Part shown: positions 7,701 to 15,725 of the stretch, piece by piece
How positions within the stretch are numbered: position 1 is the first letter of the stretch
Layout of the letters: each line of letters opens with the position of its first letter
Source of the DNA: CAZMSQ01 sp964569025
GTDB lineage: Bacteria; Bacteroidota; Bacteroidia; Chitinophagales; Saprospiraceae
Length of the DNA stretch: 64,000 bases
Assembly (NCBI GenBank): GCA_964569025.1
Contig: CAZMSQ010000001.1
Location: 186,001 to 250,000 of the forward strand
Reading direction: 5' to 3'
The notes under the pieces: generated by a model
Seen by the model: the letters and a program-made list of their open reading frames with translations, nothing else
Told to the model about the DNA's origin: nothing
Databases searched by the model: none
Program-made: the position numbers and the translations under genes

Positions 7701-10569
7701 TTTCGGAATAAACGATCCTCTTGGGCGCTATAATTCTTGTATGGTTGAGGTTGAGGTTTTTGATGCCATTAATCCGGTTATCTCGTGCCCTGCCTCTAAG
7801 ACTGTTGAGTGTTGGGAGTATGACTGGCAGGATATTGATGGAATTATTCCGGCACCAATTAACTTACTGCCAGCAGGTGTTCCTCCAGCCTATCTTACAG
7901 TGCGTCAAATTGATGTGCTTACGGGGCAAATCAAATCTCAGGATTATATAGGGTACATTGGTGGATATCCGGGAGCAACTGATAACTGCGCGGTTGATTC
8001 TGTTCGGATTATTGTGAATGAATCTATCGATAATTGCGGTGAAGGAACCGTGACACGTTTTTATAGTGCGTATGAGCCGATTGATCCGGGTAAATCGACA
8101 CCTGATTTCACCCAGTGCGTGCAAGTCCTTACGATTTCTCATAGCACCCCATTTGATATCTGTGATACTCAGCCATGGAATACTCCTGTATTGGGATGCA
8201 GTTTTGGGCATAGCACAGAAGATGGCGTTGAGTGGCCAGGCGATATCCAATTGGGTGGATGTGGGCTAGGACTCGAGCCGAATGATCTTGAGCAAAGGCC
8301 CGATGTGAACCCCTTTGATGTTCGTCCCCGGATATTTGACGATTATTGTGATTTGATAGGAGTGAATTATTCCGACACCTATTTAACTGTGTTTGGACAG
8401 GGAGGTCCCTCTGGATGCGTGAAAGTGATTCGGAAGTGGGTTGTTGTAGATTGGTGTCAGGAGGACCCCTCAGCTGGGTTGGGTTATGCGACCTGGACAT
8501 ATAATCAGGAAATTGATGTGCTTGAATCCGAACCGCCGCAATTCACCCCCGAGAGTTGTCAGGATGTGACCTTCTGTTTAACAGATGATGAGTGCCAGTT
8601 CAGGGTACTCGGACCAGGTTCAAATGGGCCCTTCCCATTTGCGAACGCCACTGATGACTGCACAGAGACGAATGATTTGAATGTGACTTATAAACTCGAT
8701 GTGTTTAATGATGGTATTGGTGCGTTCGGAGGCTTTGATTTTACGTCAGATTTCACCTACCGGGATGGGGACAACAGAAATTTCCCAAGTCCGCCAAATA
8801 TCATTGATACGTTGAATCATGACGACAATCCGTCGACGGAGAAAATTGTGGAGGGGAAATTCCCTGTTGGTGTTCATAAGTTGTTTTGGAAGGTAGAGGA
8901 TGGCTGTGGCAATGTATCGACCTGTGCGCATACATTTGAGATAAAGGATTGTATTGAGCCCACACCTGTGTGTTACAATAGTATTGTCACGGTTGCCCTT
9001 GCTGGTTCAGGGGAGGTAGATTTGCTTGCTCGGACATTTGATGCCGGGAGTTATGATAATTGCACCCCTGATAGTGAATTAATCATCGCATTCTCGGACC
9101 AGGTGACTTTTGATCCGGTCACAGGAGAGCCGATATATGATACGGTCAGGACTTTCACCTGTGATGATTTGGGGACGCAAGAAATTGAGATTTGGGTCAA
9201 AGATGCTCCTGTTGGATATGATGACGGTGATGTGTTGGATGATAATTGGGATTTCTGTGTAACGCTTGTTGAAATACAGGATCCCAATGGGGTCTGTCCA
9301 TCAACGAATACGGCTGTCATTTCAGGACTCATTCAAACGGCATTAGATGAGCCGGTTGAACAGGTACATGTTGATTTGAATAATTCGGTATTTGGTAATG
9401 GGATGCAGTATTCAATAACGGGGGATGACGGATTATTTTCCTTTCAAGCTCCGGTTGGTCAGAATTATGCTGTGAATCCATCTAAAAATATAAATTACCT
9501 CAACGGCGTGAGTACATTCGACCTCGTGTTGATTACACAGCATATTCTTGGCCTTTATAACTTTGACAGTCCATACCAATATATTGCAGCTGATGCGAAT
9601 AATGATGGGAAAGTCACAACATTTGATGTGCTTGAGCTTCGGAGACTGATATTGCAGGTAAGCACTGAATTGCCGAATAACCAAAGCTGGAGGTTCATTG
9701 ATGCAGATTGGGTATTCCCAAATCCCAAAAATCCGTTTACGCCTCCATTCCCAGAAGTCATTGATATCAATGCATTGTCAGTTGATGAGTTAGGAAGTGA
9801 CTTTATTGGTGTCAAAATAGGGGATGTAGATTTAAGTGCGACGCCCAATCAGTTTGCACAGTCTAAGACCATGCCCCGAAGCCAGTCCGATTTGGAAATG
9901 GTGGTCCAGGATAGGGAGGTAAAAGCCGGAGAAATAGTGGAAGTTAGAATTGAGAGTAAGAATTTTACAGAAGTATCTGGCTATCAGTACACTGTCGCTT
10001 TTGATTTAGATCGTGCAGAGTTTTTGGATGTGATTCCCGGAGCATTACCAGGATTAAATGAATCCCATTTTGGTCTGTCTACCCTTGAACGGGGTCTCCT
10101 CGCCACAAGTTGGAATGGTGAGGGAGTTGAATTAGGAGATGGTGTGACTTTGTACACCTTGAAGTTGAAAGTCCTAAAAGATGGCAGGCTCTCAGATTTG
10201 TTCCGGATGACGTCGGAATTACTCCAATCAGAGGCATATTCTGAAGGGTATACCAAAATGGATGTGAAGTTCAGATTTGAGTTTGAGTCGGGCGAATCAG
10301 TCGCCGCCCCATTTGAGTTATACCAGAATCAGCCGAATCCATTTAGAAGTGAAACTGTGATTGGTTTCAATCTTCCAAATGCTTCCAAAGCAACGCTTAC
10401 GATTCATGACGTTTCAGGGAAGGTTGTGAAAGTTCTTCAAGGTACATACAATAAGGGTTACCATGCACTGACAATAGACAGAAGTGATTTGGGTGCATCA
10501 GGAATCTTGTATTATACATTGGAGACAGATTCTTATACGGCAACCAAAAAGATGGTTTTGATAGATTAG
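1774..10569 (+). CDS. giant HYR-repeat surface protein with cohesin-like, P and dockerin domains (2931 aa)
   Basis: The frame is open from a GTG at 1597, but the ATG at 1774 is preferred because it starts a clean signal peptide (MRVFKSTLAICLLVFGFNL, then TAQ). Three cohesin-like domains lie at about residues 22-160, 170-310 and 396-540. About twenty HYR/Ig-like domains follow, with the DNC and D-x-C-G-N-S signatures. One HYR unit is split by a roughly 140-residue beta insert (bases about 5240-5670), another by a proprotein-convertase P domain (about 6130-6660). The C terminus has a carboxypeptidase-regulatory-like domain, a dockerin (about residues 2574-2649; DANNDGKVTTFD loop), a fourth cohesin-like domain (about 2706-2840) and a T9SS sorting domain (about 2847-2931; YQNQPNPF to KKMVLID). 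No catalytic domain is visible. The role is probably adhesive or structural at the cell surface, which is inference. It is more AT-rich in codon choice than the upstream paralog. Confidence 0.92.
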   Translation: MRVFKSTLAICLLVFGFNLTAQEIFYLKAPVTCGDEGDQIAIAITGQTEAPTASVEFSLDYDPAVLKFDSFSLGDQLLGLPNASHPVDGMVNFSWLPPDSGQSLLLEEDLLVVYFSVQSGVGSGVFSSLEFYDVEITKYIGAYPFPIPMAISNGAVFADCLDFMPPSGQPGIVANADELQCVDSTLSVDIQPFQFENVNSLSFTLEWDPLKLSLDSIGNLSGILDLDASNFSIIPGSGKMTFEWAGSEQTLLNDDILFTLNFHSSAQAGEFLKLDFSRDPMPIAAEVDFLPVPLTTISEVVQVLDEIPPVVSCPDDVFQSNSMLLPGVSVSGISPVSITDNCGPVTVNYSLSGATIGGGTADASGEVFQKGVTVVEYTATDAVGNAGACSFEVTVADTFRVAAASADVQCQSIHVVDFPVDQFIGLRGLQFSIAWDPSVLSFDSVAYQNLPSLAGFGEISEDTLTFVWFDFDDSGETYPDGSSIFGLQFDVIGDPGDSSFVEIIGVPTKIEASVSEMNLPVGIPVIASSGLVRVIDTVIAMPPVAPADTIVACFADVPLATSLSASFQCLGSETVDPQENIIQGSCPNQAQIIRTWTFSSTGASPLVIEQIITVDDQTAPEFLVQMPGDTVLSCESYDPNSFVLNLSDVSDNCSLSSEIVLSAESSVEVGSCPNERVVTNVWTVVDECGNSNSHTQVVTVIDQTPPVFLVQMPNDTILSCEDYDPNSFILSTSQVSDNCSSSSDISISKVSDLVVGSCANERTVTNLWTIEDECGNTATHTQVIIIVDTTAPVIQLNAPSNITVECGFSLDPVSIGQATATDNCSSTGNIQLTFSDEITPGCGSSGTINRVWLAVDECGNSSTREQTIVSEDNTPPLLSIPLDVTLECSESTDPAMTGSGTAIDVCGDVTVTYTDVFTENCGNAGLLSRTWTAEDACGNSVSATQNILIQDTQQPTIDVAIPQFLTAECDEIPGAFVLTSSDVSDECSDSGDLDIEFTESIIPGGCLNEFVIERIWIVTDQCGNSTSSTQEIMVSDGTPPAASCQDVTVDLNEDGIALVNPSGADGGSTDNCGGPLNFSVSKTEFNCDDLGENPVTLFVSDDCGNESSCNLVVTVEDNIPPELVCPDNIYVNLSPGECEAAVNWTIEVSDNCQLVGTGQIIGFLDEYDPLNWTISADGDGVVNSGNAPTSVTLVGANDGTFGAETNICITIPADGQVSFDWSYSSANSSAFWDPFGYILNGSFVQLTTTAGGLNQSGSLALAVLAGDVLCFSQQSVDGSFGAGTTVVSNLVGPAEFAIEPIQTSGPLNGTYFPIGVNLVGYEISDIAGNISTCEFEVTVEEFPNPITSLACNDLVNISLDAVDCIEEVTADLILEGGPYGCYDDYLVSLFDGNGISIGSQLSSDQIGQTVTVIVTDPETGNSCEGLIYVEDKSPPELNCSDLTVNCEDSVIPQLLVGTTRTNSFTFSNGPLVLYDGCDDGILEVPIPVQMDGVVTDVDVAIQIQHSWVGDLSAALRSPDGTIVKLFERPGTDDEQCFDSFSQNGNSGNLGCSADGIDAIFDGKSDNSAQDFEELCVSGMNGTFKPLQSMTAFFGKPADGEWTLLIYDGVNSGVQTGQLLGASLVVTSGELGEPMAFDACGDVELAYSDVVAKGQCSDPYLELITRTWVATDNSGNSTSCTQIITVERNSLFDVILPEDRNGVDAPYVSCSNPCTDPTYVAGDPCYIPGAQYGGGTGEPSNLSCGNLGAFYEDIISGEICSGGYTIIRHWIISDWCTGQTLEHDQIIQVNDLVEPELNCPSEIIRIGADGDCSGNWFINGITATDDCSSLISISIEDSEGSTYNQGQIVSGLSLGNHLFTVEAEDDCGNVSSCTVTVRVEDLTPPVAICDEFTTIGLGNLVYDVDPFIDGLDANAELCYTTVNDGSYDNCNIEAIKLRRMDGQLGSQQMFKDCIYFSCDDIGNSVTVEMRVYDKIGTFGINDPLGRYNSCMVEVEVFDAINPVISCPASKTVECWEYDWQDIDGIIPAPINLLPAGVPPAYLTVRQIDVLTGQIKSQDYIGYIGGYPGATDNCAVDSVRIIVNESIDNCGEGTVTRFYSAYEPIDPGKSTPDFTQCVQVLTISHSTPFDICDTQPWNTPVLGCSFGHSTEDGVEWPGDIQLGGCGLGLEPNDLEQRPDVNPFDVRPRIFDDYCDLIGVNYSDTYLTVFGQGGPSGCVKVIRKWVVVDWCQEDPSAGLGYATWTYNQEIDVLESEPPQFTPESCQDVTFCLTDDECQFRVLGPGSNGPFPFANATDDCTETNDLNVTYKLDVFNDGIGAFGGFDFTSDFTYRDGDNRNFPSPPNIIDTLNHDDNPSTEKIVEGKFPVGVHKLFWKVEDGCGNVSTCAHTFEIKDCIEPTPVCYNSIVTVALAGSGEVDLLARTFDAGSYDNCTPDSELIIAFSDQVTFDPVTGEPIYDTVRTFTCDDLGTQEIEIWVKDAPVGYDDGDVLDDNWDFCVTLVEIQDPNGVCPSTNTAVISGLIQTALDEPVEQVHVDLNNSVFGNGMQYSITGDDGLFSFQAPVGQNYAVNPSKNINYLNGVSTFDLVLITQHILGLYNFDSPYQYIAADANNDGKVTTFDVLELRRLILQVSTELPNNQSWRFIDADWVFPNPKNPFTPPFPEVIDINALSVDELGSDFIGVKIGDVDLSATPNQFAQSKTMPRSQSDLEMVVQDREVKAGEIVEVRIESKNFTEVSGYQYTVAFDLDRAEFLDVIPGALPGLNESHFGLSTLERGLLATSWNGEGVELGDGVTLYTLKLKVLKDGRLSDLFRMTSELLQSEAYSEGYTKMDVKFRFEFESGESVAAPFELYQNQPNPFRSETVIGFNLPNASKATLTIHDVSGKVVKVLQGTYNKGYHALTIDRSDLGASGILYYTLETDSYTATKKMVLID
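3619..4134 (+). repeat. tandem duplication of a 258-bp HYR unit
   Basis: Two adjacent 258-bp units (3619-3876 and 3877-4134) encode closely matching 86-residue HYR-like modules. Both begin DQTxP, then VQMPxDTxLSCE and YDPNSF. They resemble each other more than they resemble other modules of the protein, which suggests one of the latest duplications in this gene. Confidence 0.75.
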
Positions 10570-10592
10570 ATTACGGATTCATAAATGTCTTT

Positions 10593-10630
10593 AAAAACGC
10601 TCCGCAGGAAATTACCAGCGGAGCGTTTTT
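10593..10630 (+). terminator. intrinsic terminator after the 2931-aa giant gene
   Basis: A perfect 13-bp stem (AAAAACGCTCCGC with GCGGAGCGTTTTT) with a 12-base loop ends in a T5 run, 24 bases after the stop codon. This is a textbook Rho-independent terminator. Its A and T flanks could also let it work on the opposite strand. Confidence 0.9.
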
Positions 10631-10766
10631 GCTTTGTATCCAGGAGCTGAAAAAGATAGGAGTTAGAATGTGCGTTGTGAAATAGGGAGGGGTGTGACTC
10701 GTATATTCAACGAAACACTATACACTCGCACAGGGAAACTAAATGAAGAAGGGGGAGAGAGGAGAG

Positions 10767-10840
10767 TAGCGCGGGGGAGGCTTGAACTCCCGACCTCAGG
10801 ATTATGAATCCTGCGCTCTGACCAACTGAGCTACCGCGCC
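10767..10840 (-). tRNA. tRNA-Met (CAT anticodon), elongator type
   Basis: The minus strand folds as a 74-nt tRNA. It has a 7-bp acceptor stem (GGCGCGG with CCGCGCT, first pair G-U), a D-arm starting GCTCAGTTGGTCAGAGC, an anticodon stem CAGGA/TCCTG around loop TTCATAA, and a T-stem GGGAG/CTCCC around TTCAAGC. CCA is not encoded. The G1-U72 pair and the lack of three G-C pairs above the anticodon loop argue against the initiator. The D-arm and variable region look like elongator Met, although a lysidine-modified Ile-CAT tRNA cannot be fully excluded. The bases around it, from 10631 to 10967, hold no other gene that I can see. Confidence 0.93.
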
Positions 10841-10884
10841 GGGGGACGCAATTTTACGAATTGCGTGTGTTAAATAAATGCGTG

Positions 10885-10915
10885 CAAATATACGCTATTC
10901 TCAAGCGAAAATCAA
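10885..10915 (-). promoter_or_regulatory. Bacteroidota-type promoter for tRNA-Met
   Basis: Read on the minus strand there is TTG, a 20-base spacer and TATATTTG, matching the Bacteroidota primary sigma consensus (TTG or TTTG, 17-23 bases, TAnnTTTG). The predicted start near 10878 would leave a leader of about 38 nt before the mature tRNA. The spacing and the exact -7 box make it convincing. Confidence 0.65.
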
Positions 10916-10967
10916 CAGGAATCTTAGTGGGATTGGATTCGTAATCTTTGGGTGCCAGCTATCTTGA

Positions 10968-11741
10968 TTAGGCTGTTTGTTGCGCGGTTTCAGCAGGCTG
11001 ATCTTGCAACACATCGTCATCGACGAGGATTCTTCCGCAATGCTCACAAGCGATGATTTTCTTGCGTAGGCCAATTTCCAGTTTTGTTTGAGGAGGAACC
11101 ATATTAAAGCAGCCACCACAAGATTCACGCTCCACGGTCACGACTGCAAGGCCATTACGGTAAGTAGAACGGATTTTATCATAGGCTGTCAGGAGTCGAC
11201 TGTCAACTGATTTCCTTGCTGTATCAGATTTTTTGCGAAGTTGTTTTTCTTTCTTATCGGTATCTTTAATGACTTCAGTGAGTTCAACCTTTTTGCGTTC
11301 GAGTTCGCTTTTATTCTTTTCCAGCACGGCGGCAATTTCGTCGATTGCCAATTGCTTGGTTTCGATTTTTTCGTGTGCGGCCTTAATCTTTTTATTGCTG
11401 AGTTGGATTTCGAGCCGCTGCATTTCCTGTTCCTTCATCAGGGCTTCATACTCCCGGTTGTTCTTCACATTATCCATCTGCCCTTCATAACGCTCAATCA
11501 ATGTTTTGGCAGTTTCGATATTGACATCATGCTGACGAATTTCTTTTTCAAGATCCTCTGCCTGACCTTGTACACGAGCCAATCTCGTTTCGAGTCCTGC
11601 TATTCGATCCTCGAGGTCTTCAACTTCTTTTGGAAGTTCACCTTTTAGAACTTCAATTTCATCAAGCTCAGAGTCAATGAGTTGAAGGAGGTACAAGTTC
11701 TTCAGTTTTTCGTCAATGGATTGTTCTTTCCTCGCTGCCAT
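10968..11741 (-). CDS. C4-type zinc-ribbon coiled-coil protein (COG1579/DUF164 family)
   Basis: The protein has 257 residues. Residues about 10-190 are long heptad-rich helices, predicted to form a coiled coil. The C-terminal part carries a zinc ribbon with two CxxC pairs (CGGC, then CEHC about 20 residues later), and the tail is acidic and Gln-rich. COG1579 members are cytoplasmic proteins, and some have been linked to RNA or nucleic-acid handling, but no firm function can be given here. The gene lies 30 bases downstream of the Nif3-family gene on the same strand, so the two are probably co-transcribed, an arrangement often seen in Bacteroidota. The ATG at 11741 (MAARKEQS) is the natural start. 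Confidence 0.88.
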   Translation of the reverse strand: MAARKEQSIDEKLKNLYLLQLIDSELDEIEVLKGELPKEVEDLEDRIAGLETRLARVQGQAEDLEKEIRQHDVNIETAKTLIERYEGQMDNVKNNREYEALMKEQEMQRLEIQLSNKKIKAAHEKIETKQLAIDEIAAVLEKNKSELERKKVELTEVIKDTDKKEKQLRKKSDTARKSVDSRLLTAYDKIRSTYRNGLAVVTVERESCGGCFNMVPPQTKLEIGLRKKIIACEHCGRILVDDDVLQDQPAETAQQTA

Positions 11742-11771
11742 ATCGATCAGGTTTAAGAAGTGTGCACTTTA

Positions 11772-12566
11772 TCAAAAGAGATAACGCACAGGGTTGGTAA
11801 GCAGTTCCGTTTTTCGAAGTGCAAAAGTACTCATTTTCTGCTGAATAATATCGTAGAGCAAATCAATGGTATACTGTTCACTTTCGTAGTGGCCGATGTC
11901 TGCCAGGAGCAGATGATTGTCGGCATCAAAGAATTCATGGTATTTGAGATCTGAAGTAATAAATGCATCGGCACCAGCATTGATGGCATTGGGAATAAGA
12001 AAACTTCCCGCTCCGCCACATATGGCGACAGAATGAATGGGGCGATTCAGAAATTTGGTGTGCTTGATGCATGATGTTTTCATGGTATTCTTGAGAATTC
12101 CGAGGAATTCATTTTCATTCATTGGAGATTGAAGGGTACCAATAATCCCGGCGCCAGCTTCGGTATTGTTGGTTTTAGGACTTAGAATGGTTTGGTTCTG
12201 AAGGTTGATTTGATTGGCGATCCTTTCATTCACGCCATTGTGCAGGACATTATCAAGGTTGGTATGTATGGCGTATAGTCCAATGTGATTGCGGATAGCT
12301 TTGATGACAGTTCTTTCGACATAGTTTTTTCCGGTGAGTGTTTTCAAACCCCTGAAAATGATTGGGTGGTGGGTAATGATGAGATTGCAATTATGATGGA
12401 TTGCCTCTTCTACAATTTCCTCAACAGCATCTAAAGCTAGGAGAATGCCGGTTACCGGAGTATTTGGTTCTCCGGCAAGGAGGCCGGAGTTGTCATATGA
12501 TTCCTGGAGGTTTAGGGGTGCAATAGTCTCAAGGTATTTTGTGACATCGTTGATTGTGAATAACAT
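11772..12566 (-). CDS. Nif3-like dinuclear metal-centre protein
   Basis: The protein has 264 residues. It shows the family's metal-ligand signatures: LIITHHPIIF in the first half, HTNLD in the middle and DIGHYESE near the C terminus. The His, Asp and Glu residues there bind a di-metal site in hexameric NIF3/YbgI homologues. The cellular role of the family is unresolved; GTP cyclohydrolase-like or hydrolase activity has been proposed. Many Bacteroidota members have about 365 residues because of a central PII-like insert, and this one lacks it. It is the first gene of a two-gene minus-strand unit with the zinc-ribbon protein downstream. Confidence 0.9.
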   Translation of the reverse strand: MLFTINDVTKYLETIAPLNLQESYDNSGLLAGEPNTPVTGILLALDAVEEIVEEAIHHNCNLIITHHPIIFRGLKTLTGKNYVERTVIKAIRNHIGLYAIHTNLDNVLHNGVNERIANQINLQNQTILSPKTNNTEAGAGIIGTLQSPMNENEFLGILKNTMKTSCIKHTKFLNRPIHSVAICGGAGSFLIPNAINAGADAFITSDLKYHEFFDADNHLLLADIGHYESEQYTIDLLYDIIQQKMSTFALRKTELLTNPVRYLF

Positions 12567-12980
12567 ACAGTGAGGAATTCGTTTGGGAGAAAAAAAAGGG
12601 GGGACTCAGAAACTGATTTTGTCCGGTAGATGGGAAATGGGTCCACTTATTTTTGTCGTATCGATATGGGAAAAAACCCAATTACAAAAGGTTCAACCGG
12701 TATATCCATATCTGTACCGGAGACAGGTCCATAAAAGTGACGCCTTCCGAAGAAAAGCCATGGCGCGGATCTGCGTGGTGGAGGTTTCACAAAGTAAATA
12801 AGTTTTCGGGACATTTCCTGAAACCTGGCATGCGTATCAGGATAGGAATGTCAAGAAATCAAAAGGCTGCTTACAATAACCCAATTCCCCTTTTCCGAGG
12901 GGATAAACCCTTTGCCTTGTACAAGAAAGCTCGTGACTGGCTTTTGTGCAAGGCTGTCTCAAATTCTTAATGGTCTATTA
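12567..12980. other. intergenic region upstream of the third giant gene, possible long leader
   Basis: This 414-base interval separates the Nif3-like gene (minus) from the third giant gene (plus). It has an exact TATTTTTG -7-like box at 12648-12655 on the plus strand. Small hairpins follow, including CCGGTA/TACCGG at 12697-12720. The plus frame from 12653 stays open for 318 bases and would encode a basic 105-residue peptide from a TTG start. I do not recognise the peptide and see no reliable start, so I treat the stretch as a possible long 5' leader rather than as a gene. Confidence 0.4.
12648..12655 (+). promoter_or_regulatory. possible -7 box for the third giant gene
   Basis: TATTTTTG matches the Bacteroidota TAnnTTTG -7 element exactly. 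The nearest TTTG upstream is about 26 bases away, which is too far for a standard -33 element, so this stays tentative. If used, transcription would start near 12662 and leave a leader of over 300 nt. Confidence 0.3.
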
Positions 12981-13013
12981 ATGCGAAAAAAAATGAAAAA
13001 AAGGAAAGTACCC

Positions 13014-15570
13014 ATGAACAGGAATGCCGTTTCCGGTTGGTTTCCAGCTCCACGACAGAGTTGCCTTAGGTTACCGACCAGTCTGCCCCACTCATTTCGT
13101 AAACTGCCACTCATAATGGCAGTGATTTTGTCGTTGTGGGCGTCTGCTGACACTACGGCCCAGACCGTAGCTTGCAAGGATTCAGCTGAGGTTGCTTATT
13201 CAATCATTTCAGGTTCGGGGAGTGTGACAGTCCCGGCAAATGCTTTAATCGAGTCATACTCTGGGGTTGACAGCTTTGCCATTGGGTTTGTTTCAGGCAC
13301 TTTGACAGGTCATGTGGTAGTACCATGTGATAGCCTCGACGGTAATCAATTTGGGATATTTGAGGTTCAGTTGGTTGCATACAACGGAGGTTCTGCCGCT
13401 GATAGCTGCACCACATATCTTAAGATTCTGGATGAAAGTCCGGCTCTATTCAAATCTCTGCCTGGCGATATTTCCAGAGTGGCGGATGCTGGTGAGTGTT
13501 ATGCATCGGGGATTTCTCTGTCTGTGCCAATAGTAACAGATGGTTGCTTTGGAGATACAACCATGACATTCTTTGAGCGCTCGGATGGGCTCGGGGAAAT
13601 GGATAGTTTCTTAGTTGGGTCAACGGCAGTCACATTTATTTATGATGACCCTCATACTGAAGATACACTGGTGTACACATATAATGTCATTGTTACTGGT
13701 GATGCCCCGGTTGTTACAGATTTTCTTCAGCCGGCCATTCGGGATTGTGATATGAATGACACGATTGATATGGATGATCTGTTAGTCTTCGGGTGTACGG
13801 AATCGGATCAATCTATGACAATAACAGCACCATTTGCGCTTGCATGCGACGGAGATACATTATGGGGTATTCTTCCGGGTGTTCTACCATCAGGGGTTGT
13901 TTATGCAGCCAATGGGGGTAATTCTGCTAGTCCACCAACTGTCACACTTTCCGGCAGTTTCAATGGAGGCCAGCTGACGTGGTGTTTTCAAAACCCTCCT
14001 GTTGGAAGTACGCTGTGTTATGAAACTCTGACCTATGTATGGATGGGCGACAGCAAGCCTCCAATGGTGCATGCTCCTTCTGATGTGACTCTGTATGCAT
14101 CGGATGAGATCACAGGAGGATATGGTATTGGACAGACAGATGACTGTACATTTGATTCTATTGCCGACATTGCCATGTTGGCATTTGACCCGGTTACGTG
14201 TGAGCGTTCCGGATGTATAGCGAGTCCGATTTATCCATTTGCTGACTCTTCAGGAATGCCAGCAATGGCAATTTGTGATACATTTTATTCAGATCCTCCT
14301 GGAGAAGTATTCGGAGGGTTCTACACTGATAATTGTGCAGTAGATACCGTCGAATTTAGGCGCTCATTCTGGAGTGAATGTGCAGATACCTTAATTTCCA
14401 GCAGGCCTACAACTACGCCTGATTCCGTGAGTGAGTGGGCTGGAGCTGCTGGTAATGATCCGAATGTGTTGTATGACTTTACTTCAGGTTATCACATGAT
14501 AGAAGTGAGAGTCAAAGATGCAGGTATGCGGGAAGCGATTGATACATTTTGGATTACGATAATTGATGATGTTCAGCCGGAATGGCAGGCCAACCTTACT
14601 TCATTGACAGATTCTCTTTCCGGGACCTTTGAAATTGCAGAAACGCTTATTGATACTATCATTGGTACCGACTCAGTGCCTGATGGTGGGCTGATGGAGG
14701 TTGTACTTGATGTCAACGATGAATTTTTTAAATTAGATTCAGCGTATTTGGCCAATTCCTTTGTCCCCTCTGCTGTCGATGAATGCTATGGAGATACAGT
14801 GATTGTGGATTCGGCCTGGGTTCGGGTAGATACGAGCGGATGCCCTTCATTTATTCAGGGAATTGATACCTTCTTTGCACACAAAGCAACTTTCACAAAA
14901 ATGTGGAGTGCCATGGATGATTGCGGCAATGAGCTCGGAGTTGGCGATGGTGACAGTTCAGGTCTTGATGGAAATGATGATGACAGATATGTACTGAGTG
15001 TAAAGATTGTGGATACCAAGGGGCCACGTTGGGATCCCACGTTCATCCAGGCGAATGATGGTATTTCATCTATAGCCAGGGTTCCTGTTGAACCAGTGAC
15101 TTGCAGCGATGCGGGGCTTTCTTCATACTCAGGGTTGTCTTCAGCCGGTTCAGGCACGATATATTCCTGCACTGCTCAGGATACGCTAAAAATTTATTTG
15201 TCTGATTTTGGAATCGATGCATCAAGCGACAGTTGCACACTTCCATCTTCAGCTTTGGATTCAATCCTTGTTGCGAAGGCATCTGACTACACTCCGGATA
15301 GTATGATTGTGTATACATGGTCTCTTACGAGTGCAGTTGATTGCAATGGGAGTAATATTTCGGGATTACCTCTTACCTCCACCGGCACAATTACTGATAG
15401 TGTCAGTGCTGCGAGCGCCCTGACAGATTGGAGTCCGGCAGTGTATAATATCACTTATTCGGCTACTGATATGTGTGGACTTACGTCTACTTTCCAATTC
15501 TATTTTCAGATTTTGGATGATGTAGCTCCCCGTTTCGAGAGTTGTCCAACTGATATTTCTGTGAATAATC
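13014..15570 (+). CDS. N-terminal part of a giant HYR-repeat surface protein (split by scaffold gap)
   Basis: This is the 5' portion, 852 complete codons up to the gap. Candidate starts are ATGs at 12981, 12993 and 13014. I chose 13014 because AAGGAAAG sits just upstream and the frame then gives a signal peptide, although its n-region is unusually long (about 33 residues) before the hydrophobic stretch LPLIMAVILSLWASA and cleavage near TTAQ. An ATG at 13116 would leave almost no n-region. Degenerate HYR/Ig-like modules rich in Asp, Ser and Cys follow. No N-terminal cohesin-like domain is visible, unlike in the second and fourth giant proteins. The last 55 bases before the gap recur after it, and merging them joins this frame to 15671-25750, giving about 4193 residues. 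Confidence 0.85.
15516..15570 (+). repeat. left copy of a 55-bp contig-end overlap
   Basis: Bases 15516-15570 are identical to 15671-15725 on the other side of the N run. They are contig ends that overlap by 55 bases, not a biological repeat. Confidence 0.9.
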
Positions 15571-15670
15571 NNNNNNNNNNNNNNNNNNNNNNNNNNNNNN
15601 NNNNNNNNNNNNNNNNNNNNNNNNNNNNNNNNNNNNNNNNNNNNNNNNNNNNNNNNNNNNNNNNNNNNNN
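15571..15670. other. 100-N scaffold gap (false gap inside a gene)
   Basis: Exactly 100 Ns. The 55-bp flanks are identical, and collapsing them (removing 155 bases) keeps the reading frame: 15716 on the right maps to 15561 on the left, 2649 bases or 883 codons from 12912. The real molecule most likely has no missing sequence here. Confidence 0.9.
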
Positions 15671-15725
15671 GATGATGTAGCTCCCCGTTTCGAGAGTTGT
15701 CCAACTGATATTTCTGTGAATAATC
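15671..15725 (+). repeat. right copy of the 55-bp contig-end overlap
   Basis: Identical to 15516-15570. It marks the contig overlap that the assembler left unmerged. Confidence 0.9.

Noticed and set aside
15516..15725. Direct repeat of 55 bp flanking Ns as a mobile-element or recombination site
   Set aside because: Identical contig ends with a preserved reading frame are explained by an unmerged assembly overlap.
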